DNA of 40,028 nucleotides from the NCBI GenBank assembly GCA_001595945.1, contig LSSI01000061.1:1-40028 (forward strand), written 5' to 3'. The stretch comes from Thermoplasmatales archaeon SM1-50 (GTDB lineage: Archaea; Thermoplasmatota; E2; DHVEG-1). This document shows, one piece after another, positions 16,886-25,492 of this stretch. The position numbers were made by a program, and so were the translations under genes. The notes under the pieces are model-generated. The model did not search any database, was not told where the DNA came from, and saw only the letters and a list, made by a program, of their open reading frames with translations. Numbering within the stretch: the stretch's first letter is position 1; every line of letters starts with the position of its first letter.

Positions 16886-17388
16886 GCGTCTTGCTTATCT
16901 GTTTTGATAAAATCGCCAAGGGTAAATCCGCCTTGAGCGCGTGTCTGCGATCCAGTTTCAGTGGAAACACTTTTAATTTCTTCCATAAGTTGAATTCCTA
17001 GTTCTTTTTCCAGCTTTGCAATGGTCTGATCTGATGGGCGGAGATCACCATTTTCCAGTTTAGCGATTGTAACAGTTCGTTCACCGATTCTAAATCCAAG
17101 TTCCTCTCTGCTTAATCCTTTCTTTTTACGTGCTTGTTCAATGAGATGATTCCAGTCACTTACCAGTTCCTTTTCCATGCTTCTTTCCTTATAGATATCC
17201 CGTTCTGTTCTTTGTGTTTTTTTAACAATGAATCGCTGAGGATGAGGTGGACTAATTGTTTTCACAGGTTCCTGTTGTATACCGCCTTCCGCATATTTGA
17301 TACAATCTGGGCAGACAAACATTTTCGCACCATCAATAATTACCTCTTTGCCACCTTTACACTCTCTCCCACAAAGTTCACAAGGCAT
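16882..17388 (-). CDS. Archaeal multiprotein bridging factor (MBF1), zinc ribbon plus HTH
   Basis: A 168-residue protein. The N-terminal zinc ribbon has MPCELCGREC and FVCPDCIKYA. A linker leads to a Cro/C1-type helix-turn-helix at about residues 80-140 (IEQARKKKGLSREELGFRIG, then VTIAKLENGDLRPSDQTIAK). This is the classical archaeal aMBF1 arrangement, a cytosolic basal-transcription or translation-linked factor. It is the first gene of the MBF1-YrdC-MAP run. The last 30 residues look disordered. Confidence 0.92.
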   Translation of the reverse strand: MPCELCGRECKGGKEVIIDGAKMFVCPDCIKYAEGGIQQEPVKTISPPHPQRFIVKKTQRTERDIYKERSMEKELVSDWNHLIEQARKKKGLSREELGFRIGERTVTIAKLENGDLRPSDQTIAKLEKELGIQLMEEIKSVSTETGSQTRAQGGFTLGDFIKTDKQDA

Positions 17389-17430
17389 TTTAAAGTCCCT
17401 CCAGGGTTATGTTACCTATTACAATAATTG

Positions 17431-18303
17431 TTATAATAATCCTGCTTTCTGCAAAATCATCAGATCTTCAGTACTAAGTTTTTCTCCTCGCTTGAAACGC
17501 TCAAAGATATCATCTGCCTCTTTCTGGGCAGCAGAGACGTCAGCGATTTTTTTCTTTTTCTCTTTTTTCTTCTCTGTAGTGGAAATGTTTTTTTCTATAT
17601 CATGAATATTGTTTACATGGTCGATGAATTCTTTATGCAGTTTATCTGCCTCTATCTTGGTTACGACGATGCTTTCTTGGATTTCGGTTGTTCGTCTGAC
17701 GAGTTTATCAAGTAGCTGTAGTTGTTCCAGCATTCCTTGATGTTCTTCTTGGGCTTTTTTTGCCATTTTTTCGACAAGTTCATGTTGTTTTTCTGCTTTC
17801 TGTCGTAGCAATTTTCCTTCTTCTATTGTTTTTTTCAGTTTGGGATCCTTATTTAATTTCTCCTCAGCCTCTTTTAATTTTAAGTGAGTTCCCTTGATGG
17901 TTTCAATCAATTTTTTTTCTTTCTGAGCAGACATTGGTTGGGTCATCTGCTCATTTTCAAGTTTTCTCAGATACTGTTTTAATTCATTGACATTTACACC
18001 AGTGTTTGAGGTTCTTTCTCGTTCCAGTTCCTTAACTTTCTTTTTTAGTTCGATATGACGTGTTAAAAAATCATTTCGTTGTTCCTTTGCGTGTTTTACA
18101 CGTTCATTATACTCATCACGTTTTTTCTTATGGTCGCTAATCTGGTTTCGTATCTGTCGAACTCTTGCATTTAGCTCATCACGTTCTCTAGCCATTTTTT
18201 TTGACTGATCGTGTAATTCATCTCGACTCTTCTTTAATTTATTTGCTCTATCTTGCAGTTCATCTTTTTTTCTGGTCATTTCTTCCAGTGAGTCATGATC
18301 CAT
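17431..18303 (-). CDS. COG1340-type archaeal coiled-coil protein (copy 1)
   Basis: A 290-residue protein, almost entirely coiled coil with heptads from residue 5 to about 240, very rich in Lys, Glu, Arg and Gln. The short C-terminal end ADDIFERFKRGEKLSTEDLM is typical of the COG1340 archaeal family, whose function is unknown. GAGG lies about six bases upstream of the ATG. A paralogue with the same start pattern (KKxxEL...RDELNxxxK) and length lies at 29490-30377. A role in a cytosolic or structural complex is possible but not shown. Confidence 0.8.
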   Translation of the reverse strand: MDHDSLEEMTRKKDELQDRANKLKKSRDELHDQSKKMARERDELNARVRQIRNQISDHKKKRDEYNERVKHAKEQRNDFLTRHIELKKKVKELERERTSNTGVNVNELKQYLRKLENEQMTQPMSAQKEKKLIETIKGTHLKLKEAEEKLNKDPKLKKTIEEGKLLRQKAEKQHELVEKMAKKAQEEHQGMLEQLQLLDKLVRRTTEIQESIVVTKIEADKLHKEFIDHVNNIHDIEKNISTTEKKKEKKKKIADVSAAQKEADDIFERFKRGEKLSTEDLMILQKAGLL

Positions 18304-18318
18304 TTTCTGCCTCTGAGT

Positions 18319-18644
18319 TAAATAAAAACATGGATGTAAAATAAAAGGTGTTTATTAAAAGTTTGCTGACAATTATATAATTTGCCTCCTGTCTTTCTTT
18401 CTATCCCAAAACAAAAAAGTTTATATAAACGATTCGGTAATACTCCGAAAATATTTTTATAAGATAAAAGATAAAAAGTGTCTATAGGACTTTGAAGTGG
18501 GTTAAACCGAATTTTTTTTATTAACCTTTCTTTTAAACCTCTACGAATCTCTAATACGCCTCTATCTGTGAATCGTGTCCATGTATCTGATTCAAAGAAG
18601 TATATTTTTAAAAAAGGATGCTTTATTACAAAACAATAACCTCC
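18319..18644 (-). other. Long open frame without a standard start, between arsM and the coiled-coil gene
   Basis: This fills the 340-base gap on the minus strand. Directly after the arsM stop, the same frame stays open for about 109 codons to a TAA near 18319. It includes a protein-like stretch, FFESDTWTRFTDRGVLEIRR, then GLKERLIKKIRFNPLQSP. GGAGG follows the arsM stop by one codon, but no ATG, GTG or TTG occurs in this frame near it. The part below 18440 is AT-rich and contains the likely promoter of the coiled-coil gene, so only the upper half may be real. It could be a decayed gene or a chance frame. No family is recognised. Confidence 0.3.
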
Positions 18645-19403
18645 TTATTTATATGCACGCACTTTAATACTTGTAATTTTACCTGTAAGCCTATCATCCA
18701 TTTCTTTTTCAGAATAACGGTTTTGACTTATAATTTCAACATTATGAAAACCTGCTTTCTTTATCGTATCCAGATATTGATTTTTCTCCAATGCACCAGC
18801 AACACATTCACTCCATGCATCAAAACTTTTTTTAATATCTTCTGGAAGAAAACCTTCTGTTACTAAATCAGACACCATTAATCTACCTCCTGATTTTAAA
18901 ACTCTAAAAGCCTCCTTAAATGTTTGTAGTTTATCTGGAGAGAGGTTTATGACGCAGTTACTGATGATTACATCAATAGTATTGTTTTTTACCGGGAGAT
19001 TTTCTATCTCACCTACTCGAAATTCCACGTTTTTGTAATTGTTATCTTCTGCTATTTTTTCCGCTCTCTTTATCATTTCTTCAGTCATGTCAACACCAAT
19101 AACATGACCGCTTTCACCTACCTTGTTTGCAGCCAAAAATACATCTATCCCCGCTCCAGAACCTAAATCAAGGACAATTTCTCCATTTTTAAGTTCTGCT
19201 AAAGCAGTTGGATTTCCACACCCTAAACCAAGGACAGCAGACTCTGGAATACTTTTCAATTCATTTGCAGAGTATCCAATGGACTCTGCTTGTTTTGTAA
19301 TATTATTCTTTGCTGAATTACAAGTTGGACAATAAGAGATATTGTCCCGAGCAAATTTTGCATATCTCTTCTTTACTGCTTTTTTAATTTCTTTAATTTT
19401 CAT
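18645..19403 (-). CDS. arsM: ArsM-like arsenite S-adenosylmethionine methyltransferase
   Basis: A protein of 252 residues. The SAM motif is VLDLGSGAGIDVFLAA. The three cysteines that bind As(III) in ArsM proteins are all present: GLGCGNP (about Cys62), ISNCVINLSPDK (about Cys150) and WSECVAGAL (about Cys200). A CPTC pair lies near residue 25. It would methylate trivalent arsenic in the cytosol. The ATG at 19403 is preferred, with AAGG five bases upstream; a TTG at 19415 directly abuts AAGGAG and is too close. No ArsR-type regulator gene is adjacent. Confidence 0.9.
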   Translation of the reverse strand: MKIKEIKKAVKKRYAKFARDNISYCPTCNSAKNNITKQAESIGYSANELKSIPESAVLGLGCGNPTALAELKNGEIVLDLGSGAGIDVFLAANKVGESGHVIGVDMTEEMIKRAEKIAEDNNYKNVEFRVGEIENLPVKNNTIDVIISNCVINLSPDKLQTFKEAFRVLKSGGRLMVSDLVTEGFLPEDIKKSFDAWSECVAGALEKNQYLDTIKKAGFHNVEIISQNRYSEKEMDDRLTGKITSIKVRAYK

Positions 19404-19636
19404 AACAACCTTCAACTCCTTATAGTAGTAAAGTTTTTAATCCATGATCTAACAATGACCCGTGAAATAAAAAACGGACATATTAATTATCCGATGGTCT
19501 TAAAATAAGATTCATAGACACATTAAGAAAACATGGATAACATGCAAAGGCCCTAATGGAGTTTTAGGCAAATTATTTTTATTTTAGGAAGGAAAAGTTT
19601 TTTCTACTAGAAAATATTCTTAATATAATATTTCAC

Positions 19637-19915
19637 ATGAACATTTATGAAAAAATCGTAAGATTCCTTGTCTATACATGGGTTGCTTTATTATTTACAA
19701 TGGTATTAGTTATTATTAGTAAACCTACTCCCACACCAACATGGTTTCCAGCGTTAATGTGGATTCTGATGTACATTTGGGTAACCCTTCTTCTACCAAT
19801 TTCACTTGGCTTTTTATACATCATCTGGAATAGTATGAAGAAAAGATTATCGAAGATGACTGAGAAAGAGTTAATTGAATATTGGTTAAAAAAACATTCT
19901 AATTTTAATCCATAA
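19637..19915 (+). CDS. Small two-span membrane protein
   Basis: A 92-residue protein with two hydrophobic segments (about residues 8-30 and 38-65) separated by a Pro-rich loop, KPTPTPTWFP. A charged cytosolic tail, KKRLSKMTEKELIEYWLKKH, follows. No family is recognised. It is divergent from arsM, about 230 bases away; that gap contains several AT-rich promoter-like elements. Confidence 0.55.
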   Translation: MNIYEKIVRFLVYTWVALLFTMVLVIISKPTPTPTWFPALMWILMYIWVTLLLPISLGFLYIIWNSMKKRLSKMTEKELIEYWLKKHSNFNP

Positions 19916-20168
19916 GCTATATCTAAAGAAAAGTAAGAGGCGATTACGACCTTTCGAAATCCTCTAAACTCCTTTTTGCTCTTTCTCTTATAAAAAAAAT
20001 TATCGGAGGATTAACGAATTGTTTATAAAGATTATTGGAGAAAAAACTAGTGTGATCAGATAGTGAAATTATTTTTAAATAAATAATTTCTTTGTATCCT
20101 CCGCTTATTATCATATTTATATTTATATATACAAAAATCCTTACTACGTTGCTAATGGATGGATTGAA
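19916..20168 (+). other. Intergenic region with AT-rich inverted repeats
   Basis: No gene is visible. It holds an inverted pair CGGAGGAT / ATCCTCCG (near 20004 and 20096), a palindromic AAATTATTT / AAATAATTT near 20066-20089, and a long TATA-like tract at about 20110-20131 that probably drives the following membrane protein. Confidence 0.35.
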
Positions 20169-20657
20169 ATGGGTGAGAAGTCAGACGCAAGCAAAAATGA
20201 AATGAAAGGTCTTGCATGGAGTATGTCTTTCTCCATTCTTGTTGTGGTCGGATGGCTTGTATTTCTTGTGCTATGGTTGTTCTTTTATGCGAAAAATTAC
20301 GCATGGGAGCGAAATATCGCGGTTTTCCTTCTCTCTGTCCTCCTTTTAGCAGCAGCCTTAGGTATACCCTGGACATACTGGGCTTTTAAAAAACAAAACA
20401 CAGCTGAGAAGGAAATGTGGAAGCTGAGAGGATTCCGCTGGCGTGTCTGGGTCTCCATTATCGTTATAGTATCTGTCATTATCTTTTTGATTTATTGGTT
20501 CTGGATGATAGCAGAACCATACAGTATCTATCAAAATCTCGCAATCTTCATCGTCGCTTTTTTCATTGTAGGTGGTCTGCTGACCGCGATGTGGCTCCCA
20601 TGGGGGATGATGCATAATCCCAAACCTCATTGTGATGAACAATTAAAGAGCAAGTAA
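20169..20657 (+). CDS. Four-span membrane protein
   Basis: A 162-residue protein with four hydrophobic segments (about residues 17-40, 48-70, 90-113 and 120-145), strongly Trp-rich, ending in the hydrophilic tail NPKPHCDEQLKSK. The arrangement resembles two repeated span pairs: WERNIAVFLLSVLLL in the first half and YQNLAIFIVAFFIV in the second. The family is not recognised. A TATA-like tract lies upstream at 20110-20131 and GGATTGA precedes the ATG. Confidence 0.6.
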   Translation: MGEKSDASKNEMKGLAWSMSFSILVVVGWLVFLVLWLFFYAKNYAWERNIAVFLLSVLLLAAALGIPWTYWAFKKQNTAEKEMWKLRGFRWRVWVSIIVIVSVIIFLIYWFWMIAEPYSIYQNLAIFIVAFFIVGGLLTAMWLPWGMMHNPKPHCDEQLKSK

Positions 20658-20690
20658 CTTGTTCATCGAAGAAATCGCAGAAACATCCAT

Positions 20691-21401
20691 TCATAAATCT
20701 TTTTTTCGTTTTTTTTGTACAATGAAGATACCATCAAGGAACACTGCAAGAATCCCTGTTATAAAGACCATATCAAATACATGAGCTCCTCCAATAACCG
20801 CGTATCTCGTAGCCTGTATCTCATATTGGATAAGACTCATCAAATGGAAACCATCTGCTCCAAGAAGCACCCCAAGCGTACCAATAGTATACGCAAGAGG
20901 TGCAGCTTTGTTTTTTTCTTTCAAAGAAAATAAAATAGAAACAAAACTTGTACTAATAATTGGAAGTAACCAGAAAGGAAACACTGAGATAATCCCTTGA
21001 TCTGGGTCAGGATAGGTTACAAAAAAAGTCACCACAGAAATAATTCCTATCCCAAGGAAAACCTTAAACGGTTGTAATTTATTTTTAAAGGATAAATAAA
21101 CGCTAAGAAGAATAGGAATTACTGCACCACCGACATTAATACCAATTACCCAGTGGGTTTCGTATATAAATAAGGTGATATTTGAAAAACTGATTCCTAC
21201 ATACTCATCAATTATTCCTGATCCAAGTAAAAATGAGATAAACACAATAACAATTGCTTCAAAGGATGAAAAACCCATATCTTTGAATGCTTTTGTGATA
21301 ATAAGATAAATAATATATAATACCAGAATAGGTAAAAGGATAATAAAAAGATATCCAATAAATTGATTTAGAAGCGAGGCAACTCCAATCATTATACTCA
21401 T
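20691..21401 (-). CDS. DUF1614-like membrane protein
   Basis: A 236-residue polytopic protein with about six to seven spans. The segment GINVGGAVIPILLSVYL and the later YAVIGGAHVFDMVFITGILA match the pattern of the archaeal/bacterial DUF1614 membrane family, whose function is unknown. The C terminus is a basic cytosolic tail, QKKRKKDL. The start is either ATG 21401 or ATG 21392. It converges on the preceding membrane protein gene. Confidence 0.65.
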   Translation of the reverse strand: MSIMIGVASLLNQFIGYLFIILLPILVLYIIYLIITKAFKDMGFSSFEAIVIVFISFLLGSGIIDEYVGISFSNITLFIYETHWVIGINVGGAVIPILLSVYLSFKNKLQPFKVFLGIGIISVVTFFVTYPDPDQGIISVFPFWLLPIISTSFVSILFSLKEKNKAAPLAYTIGTLGVLLGADGFHLMSLIQYEIQATRYAVIGGAHVFDMVFITGILAVFLDGIFIVQKKRKKDL

Positions 21402-21559
21402 TATAGTTTGGATGAATAAAACCTTTATAAAGATAATTAAACCAACACATGCCTTTCACTTTTTTTAAGATATGATATGAATATGATATAGAAGTTGTAG
21501 TAAATATCATATAATTTTAAAATACAACAATCAAACTTCTCGTTCTTAATAATAGAAAC

Positions 21560-21569
21560 TTATATATAA
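21560..21569 (+). promoter_or_regulatory. TATA-box promoter of the large peptidase gene
   Basis: GAAACTTATATATAATGG combines an upstream purine/A-rich element with a strong TATA box. Transcription would begin near 21590, leaving a leader of about 20 bases that carries the GGGGGT ribosome binding site before the ATG at 21610. Confidence 0.6.
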
Positions 21570-21609
21570 TGGCCAATCATATAATCATTATATTCAAAGG
21601 GGGTAAAAT

Positions 21610-24600
21610 ATGAATAATAAAAAACATTCAAAAATATCAAGAATAGAAGCAGTTGTTATAGCACTGCTATTTATAGGAGCTGCTGTTATTGTTCCTATAA
21701 GTACAATTGCTACGACCACACCAATAGATCAAACAACGAGTAACAGTTCGGAACAAAGTTATTACACTGAAGGTGATAAAAACGTTTTTATCCTAGACAG
21801 AAGTTACCATTTAATCGACCCAAACCCTGCATCAACGAGTTCTGCGGATAATGATGATGCTGGACATAAAAAGGATGCAGGAAAAGACCTACCAAGAGCA
21901 TTAGCATTATATCCTGGGGAACTTATTGATGAAACACCAGGTCGTGGGAGATCAGGAAAACTATCATCAACCGATACAGTTGATTGGTTTTTCTTCTCCG
22001 CTTGTGTAGGTCAACAGATTGTCTTCTCTGTGACCCCTCCTACTGGTTTTGATCTTAATGTATCTTTATGGACTGCCGACTCCGTTATGGTCATCTCATC
22101 CAACAATTCTGGCAGCACTCAAGAAATCATAAACTATGTACCTACATATACTGGGAAATGGTATGTTGTGTTACAATACGTCAGTGGAAGTGGACTTGGA
22201 CAGTACACCTTTAATGTAACCCTTATCGGACAGAACGATGCAAACACTGCTGGCGATGCTCCAAATACCCGTACTGCTGCATTACTTCTCACACCTGGAA
22301 CATACTTTGGATATCTCGATATAAATGATCCCTATGATTGGTATAAAATCCAAGTAACTGATGGACAAGGGATTCATGTCACATTGAAAATGAACGATTT
22401 GGTATATCAAACTGATTTTGACCTTCAACTCTATAACCCTAGCGGAACACTCGTTTATGAGGGAAATTACTACTATGATGATGAGTTTAACTATCCTGCT
22501 AATGTCACAGGGGAATGGAGTATCCGAGTGGATATCTTCCCCGGATGGGTCGATTGTCCCCAACCAACAGAATGGCAATATTATTCGTATGGTGCAGGTC
22601 CCTATAATCTAACGATTGCCGTGGAGACCAGTGGATCTGTCCCTGGACCAATCCCACAACCACAAATCACACCTATCGCAAAGACGTTTAAGGTAACAAA
22701 TGACCCGGAGAGTACTAAAGACGATTTCGCATACCTTGCCGCGGTTCCAGCCTGCAACTACATGGCTGATGGAAAGCGGTATCTCGCTCCAATTATCTAC
22801 ACAGGGGATTCAACTCCGACAGCCTACTATGATGATCCAACTGAATTTGGGACAGTTGATGATTTGACACAGTATCTTGTTGATGATTGGAATGACTATC
22901 TTGCATTATTTGGTAAGATCCCAGAACAATACACAGTTCCTACAGATCCCATTGAAGCAGCCGCTGAAATAGCAACCAATGGATGGACATCCTCCGAGAC
23001 AGCGGTTGTCGCAGTCGATGGCAGCTCATTTGAGGATACAACAAAAACTGTGTTAAGTAAAACAAGAACATTATCCCATGTTGCTGAAGTGGAAACGATC
23101 GACGGTAAAGATCCAAGACTTCAAAGTCAATTTGGTTACATGCAGTTTGTTGGACCGAAATGGTGTGCGATGAGTGTTAATGTTACAGGTATTACCCTGT
23201 CAAGTCATTCTATAGTTGGTTCCATTCTTACACAGGCTTTCCCGAAATATATGGATCTCGGTTATGATGACTGGCCGGTACCGTATGATGGGACTGGATA
23301 TGCAGGGGATATATATTTCCCTGTTACCCGTGTAGGATTTTGGTCAGCGCTTTCAGAACTTGCAAACACATCACATGACTCTGTTATTGTCACAAAATAT
23401 GCTGGTGACCGATATCGTTTCAGAGTGAATTCAAATGATGCAGTAATCAACGCGGTAGTTACAACAGATGAACCATCTGATGTGCTCGTATTTCTTGTTG
23501 ACCCGCAAGGAAACCTGAGAGCACCTGTGACGCCTGCGTGGAACGGACCAGTTAACCCAATTCATGTCTGGAATGGTTTTGAAAACCCACCGTATAACCC
23601 CTGGAGAACCTGGAACCCTGATCCTCATACGGAATTTACCGCGGAAGTCCTTCACCCTGAAGAAGGAATATGGACTGTAATTGTAGTCCCACGGAATGCA
23701 GAAGGACCAAATGTGAGGTATACCCTTACCACGACACTGAGAACCATAAACCCTGACCGAGCCGATGCAACAATTTCAGCGGCGAATGCTGCAGTTATTG
23801 CATCATTAAACCATTATCCTTTACTGTATGTCACTGAAGATAGTATCCCTGCAGCTACTGCAAGTGCATTTACCACTCTGGGTGTGACAAAAGTCATCTT
23901 TGTTGAACGAGGAGGAATCGGTGCAGATGTACGCAGTAAACTACCAACGATTGAAAAGGATTTACAAACCATGCAGGAAATCGTTGATGAGATTAAGAGC
24001 TATCCGACTTCTGAGAACTATGTTACAGCAACATCATTAAAAACCGGCGAAGGGTATTTTGCCTCTGCAGCGATGCTTGCAGCATACCATGGATCACCTG
24101 TTATCCGTGTAGAGGATGCCCCTGATGGAGACCCTGCTGCTTTAGCTGAACGAATCGTCCTGTGGCTACGATGGGCTGGGGATTACTACCATGGATCTCG
24201 TGCGAATGGACATTTACCAATTCATAACGCACCTGTTGAGCAGAATAAATTCAAATTGTTGTTCAATTTCATAAAGTTTTTACTGAATGGAAATACAAGT
24301 GTCCTTCCGCCACTTGGTCTTGATGCAAATCGATACTGGAATGAGGAGATGTTCACCTATTTCCATAACTATATTGACAGCCTTGGACTTGACTTAGAGG
24401 GTCAAGAAGCATATGCTATTGTTGCGCCACGATCCGATATCAACATGGTACTACATTCTGTGTTAAATGGAAACAACTCCTACGCTGGGCAAATCCCTGG
24501 AATTACCCCTGCGTATTCAAGTAATCTCATCGTCCGAAGCGTTCTTTATCCAGCATTGATTTTTGCTAACCCGAATCGGAATGCTACAACAAGCTCCCTT

Positions 24601-25356
24601 ATGAACTACCCAGAAGCCAACTCATTTGTTTTAAACGACGGGATCCGATATTATGCATATTCATCACGTGTCGTAAAGGATACCTTTAGTTCTCACCTTC
24701 GAACCTACTATGGACATACATTCTGGAAAGCGCACCTGGAACGAATGAACGCAGGCGCAAGCGTGTATTACTACTCTGGTCATGGAACCGGTGGAAGCGG
24801 TATGTCCGCCATGTATGAACAGACTGAACACTCGAATTATCCTGATCAGATCTGGTGGGACGCCTGGCGGGGATATATGTATGATAACTGGAGGATGGTT
24901 CGAGATGTGATATCCGGAAATGTCTGGTTCAACCCGGAACCCCCGAATTTATACGATATCATTCATTACAAATGGGTTGATGAGAATTTCCAGAACCTCC
25001 GCAGTAACGCGATATTCTATATGTCCTGTACAACAGGAGATGGAGATGGTCCCTTGGTCTTTTTAGATCATGGAGCTGTCCTCTTTTATGGAAATGCGAA
25101 CACAGGGCTATGCCCTGAGGCGGATATTGCCGACGACGAAGTCTTTATAGAAGCCCTGGTCCATGGAGAATCTGTTGGTGTTGCTTGGTCAAAACAAGTC
25201 TGGCTCCATGGTAGAGACAGAACGACAGGTGACAACACGTCCATGTATGGACCTGCAAGTATGTATCCCATCAACTCCATACAGGTTATCTACGGTGATC
25301 CAAGCTTAGTGATCTACAGCCCTGAATGGCAAGCACCTGAACCAATAGATGCATAA
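21610..25356 (+). CDS. Secreted gingipain-like (C25) cysteine peptidase with two PPC-type domains
   Basis: A protein of 1248 residues. A signal peptide or N-terminal anchor lies at about residues 12-36. Two prepeptidase C-terminal (PPC) type beta domains follow, around 95-205 (DTVDWFFFSACVGQQIVFSV) and 215-340 (DPYDWYKIQVTDGQGIHVTL). A propeptide-like and central region leads to a C-terminal clan CD peptidase domain: His1058 in YYYSGHGTGGSG and Cys1140 in FYMSCTTGDGDG form the dyad, followed by FYGNANTGL and NSIQVIYGDPSL as in C25 enzymes. It would act outside the cell on proteins. No C-terminal anchor is seen. A strong promoter upstream and a T-tract downstream make it a single transcript. 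Confidence 0.85.
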   Translation: MNNKKHSKISRIEAVVIALLFIGAAVIVPISTIATTTPIDQTTSNSSEQSYYTEGDKNVFILDRSYHLIDPNPASTSSADNDDAGHKKDAGKDLPRALALYPGELIDETPGRGRSGKLSSTDTVDWFFFSACVGQQIVFSVTPPTGFDLNVSLWTADSVMVISSNNSGSTQEIINYVPTYTGKWYVVLQYVSGSGLGQYTFNVTLIGQNDANTAGDAPNTRTAALLLTPGTYFGYLDINDPYDWYKIQVTDGQGIHVTLKMNDLVYQTDFDLQLYNPSGTLVYEGNYYYDDEFNYPANVTGEWSIRVDIFPGWVDCPQPTEWQYYSYGAGPYNLTIAVETSGSVPGPIPQPQITPIAKTFKVTNDPESTKDDFAYLAAVPACNYMADGKRYLAPIIYTGDSTPTAYYDDPTEFGTVDDLTQYLVDDWNDYLALFGKIPEQYTVPTDPIEAAAEIATNGWTSSETAVVAVDGSSFEDTTKTVLSKTRTLSHVAEVETIDGKDPRLQSQFGYMQFVGPKWCAMSVNVTGITLSSHSIVGSILTQAFPKYMDLGYDDWPVPYDGTGYAGDIYFPVTRVGFWSALSELANTSHDSVIVTKYAGDRYRFRVNSNDAVINAVVTTDEPSDVLVFLVDPQGNLRAPVTPAWNGPVNPIHVWNGFENPPYNPWRTWNPDPHTEFTAEVLHPEEGIWTVIVVPRNAEGPNVRYTLTTTLRTINPDRADATISAANAAVIASLNHYPLLYVTEDSIPAATASAFTTLGVTKVIFVERGGIGADVRSKLPTIEKDLQTMQEIVDEIKSYPTSENYVTATSLKTGEGYFASAAMLAAYHGSPVIRVEDAPDGDPAALAERIVLWLRWAGDYYHGSRANGHLPIHNAPVEQNKFKLLFNFIKFLLNGNTSVLPPLGLDANRYWNEEMFTYFHNYIDSLGLDLEGQEAYAIVAPRSDINMVLHSVLNGNNSYAGQIPGITPAYSSNLIVRSVLYPALIFANPNRNATTSSLMNYPEANSFVLNDGIRYYAYSSRVVKDTFSSHLRTYYGHTFWKAHLERMNAGASVYYYSGHGTGGSGMSAMYEQTEHSNYPDQIWWDAWRGYMYDNWRMVRDVISGNVWFNPEPPNLYDIIHYKWVDENFQNLRSNAIFYMSCTTGDGDGPLVFLDHGAVLFYGNANTGLCPEADIADDEVFIEALVHGESVGVAWSKQVWLHGRDRTTGDNTSMYGPASMYPINSIQVIYGDPSLVIYSPEWQAPEPIDA

Positions 25357-25369
25357 ACACATCACCCCT

Positions 25370-25380
25370 CTTTTTTTTTT
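25370..25380 (+). terminator. T-tract terminator after the peptidase gene
   Basis: A run of ten T residues preceded by CCCCTC starts 14 bases after the stop codon. There is no clear hairpin. It is a typical archaeal intrinsic end. Confidence 0.6.
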
Positions 25381-25492
25381 GATTTCTTAAAAAACTTGCT
25401 TTATCTTACGATATCGTTTTTTTCCAAACCTTTATACGAAATCACAGGATAACAAACCATCTGATATCATCGTGAGGTGGTTCAAAAGTAAT

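Noticed and set aside
18634-18655. Fifth copy of the repeat (ATAACCTCCTTATTTATATGC)
   Set aside because: It has AACCTCC and a TATA-like string but lacks TCAATTA, and it is explained by the arsM stop region and a ribosome binding site on the other strand.
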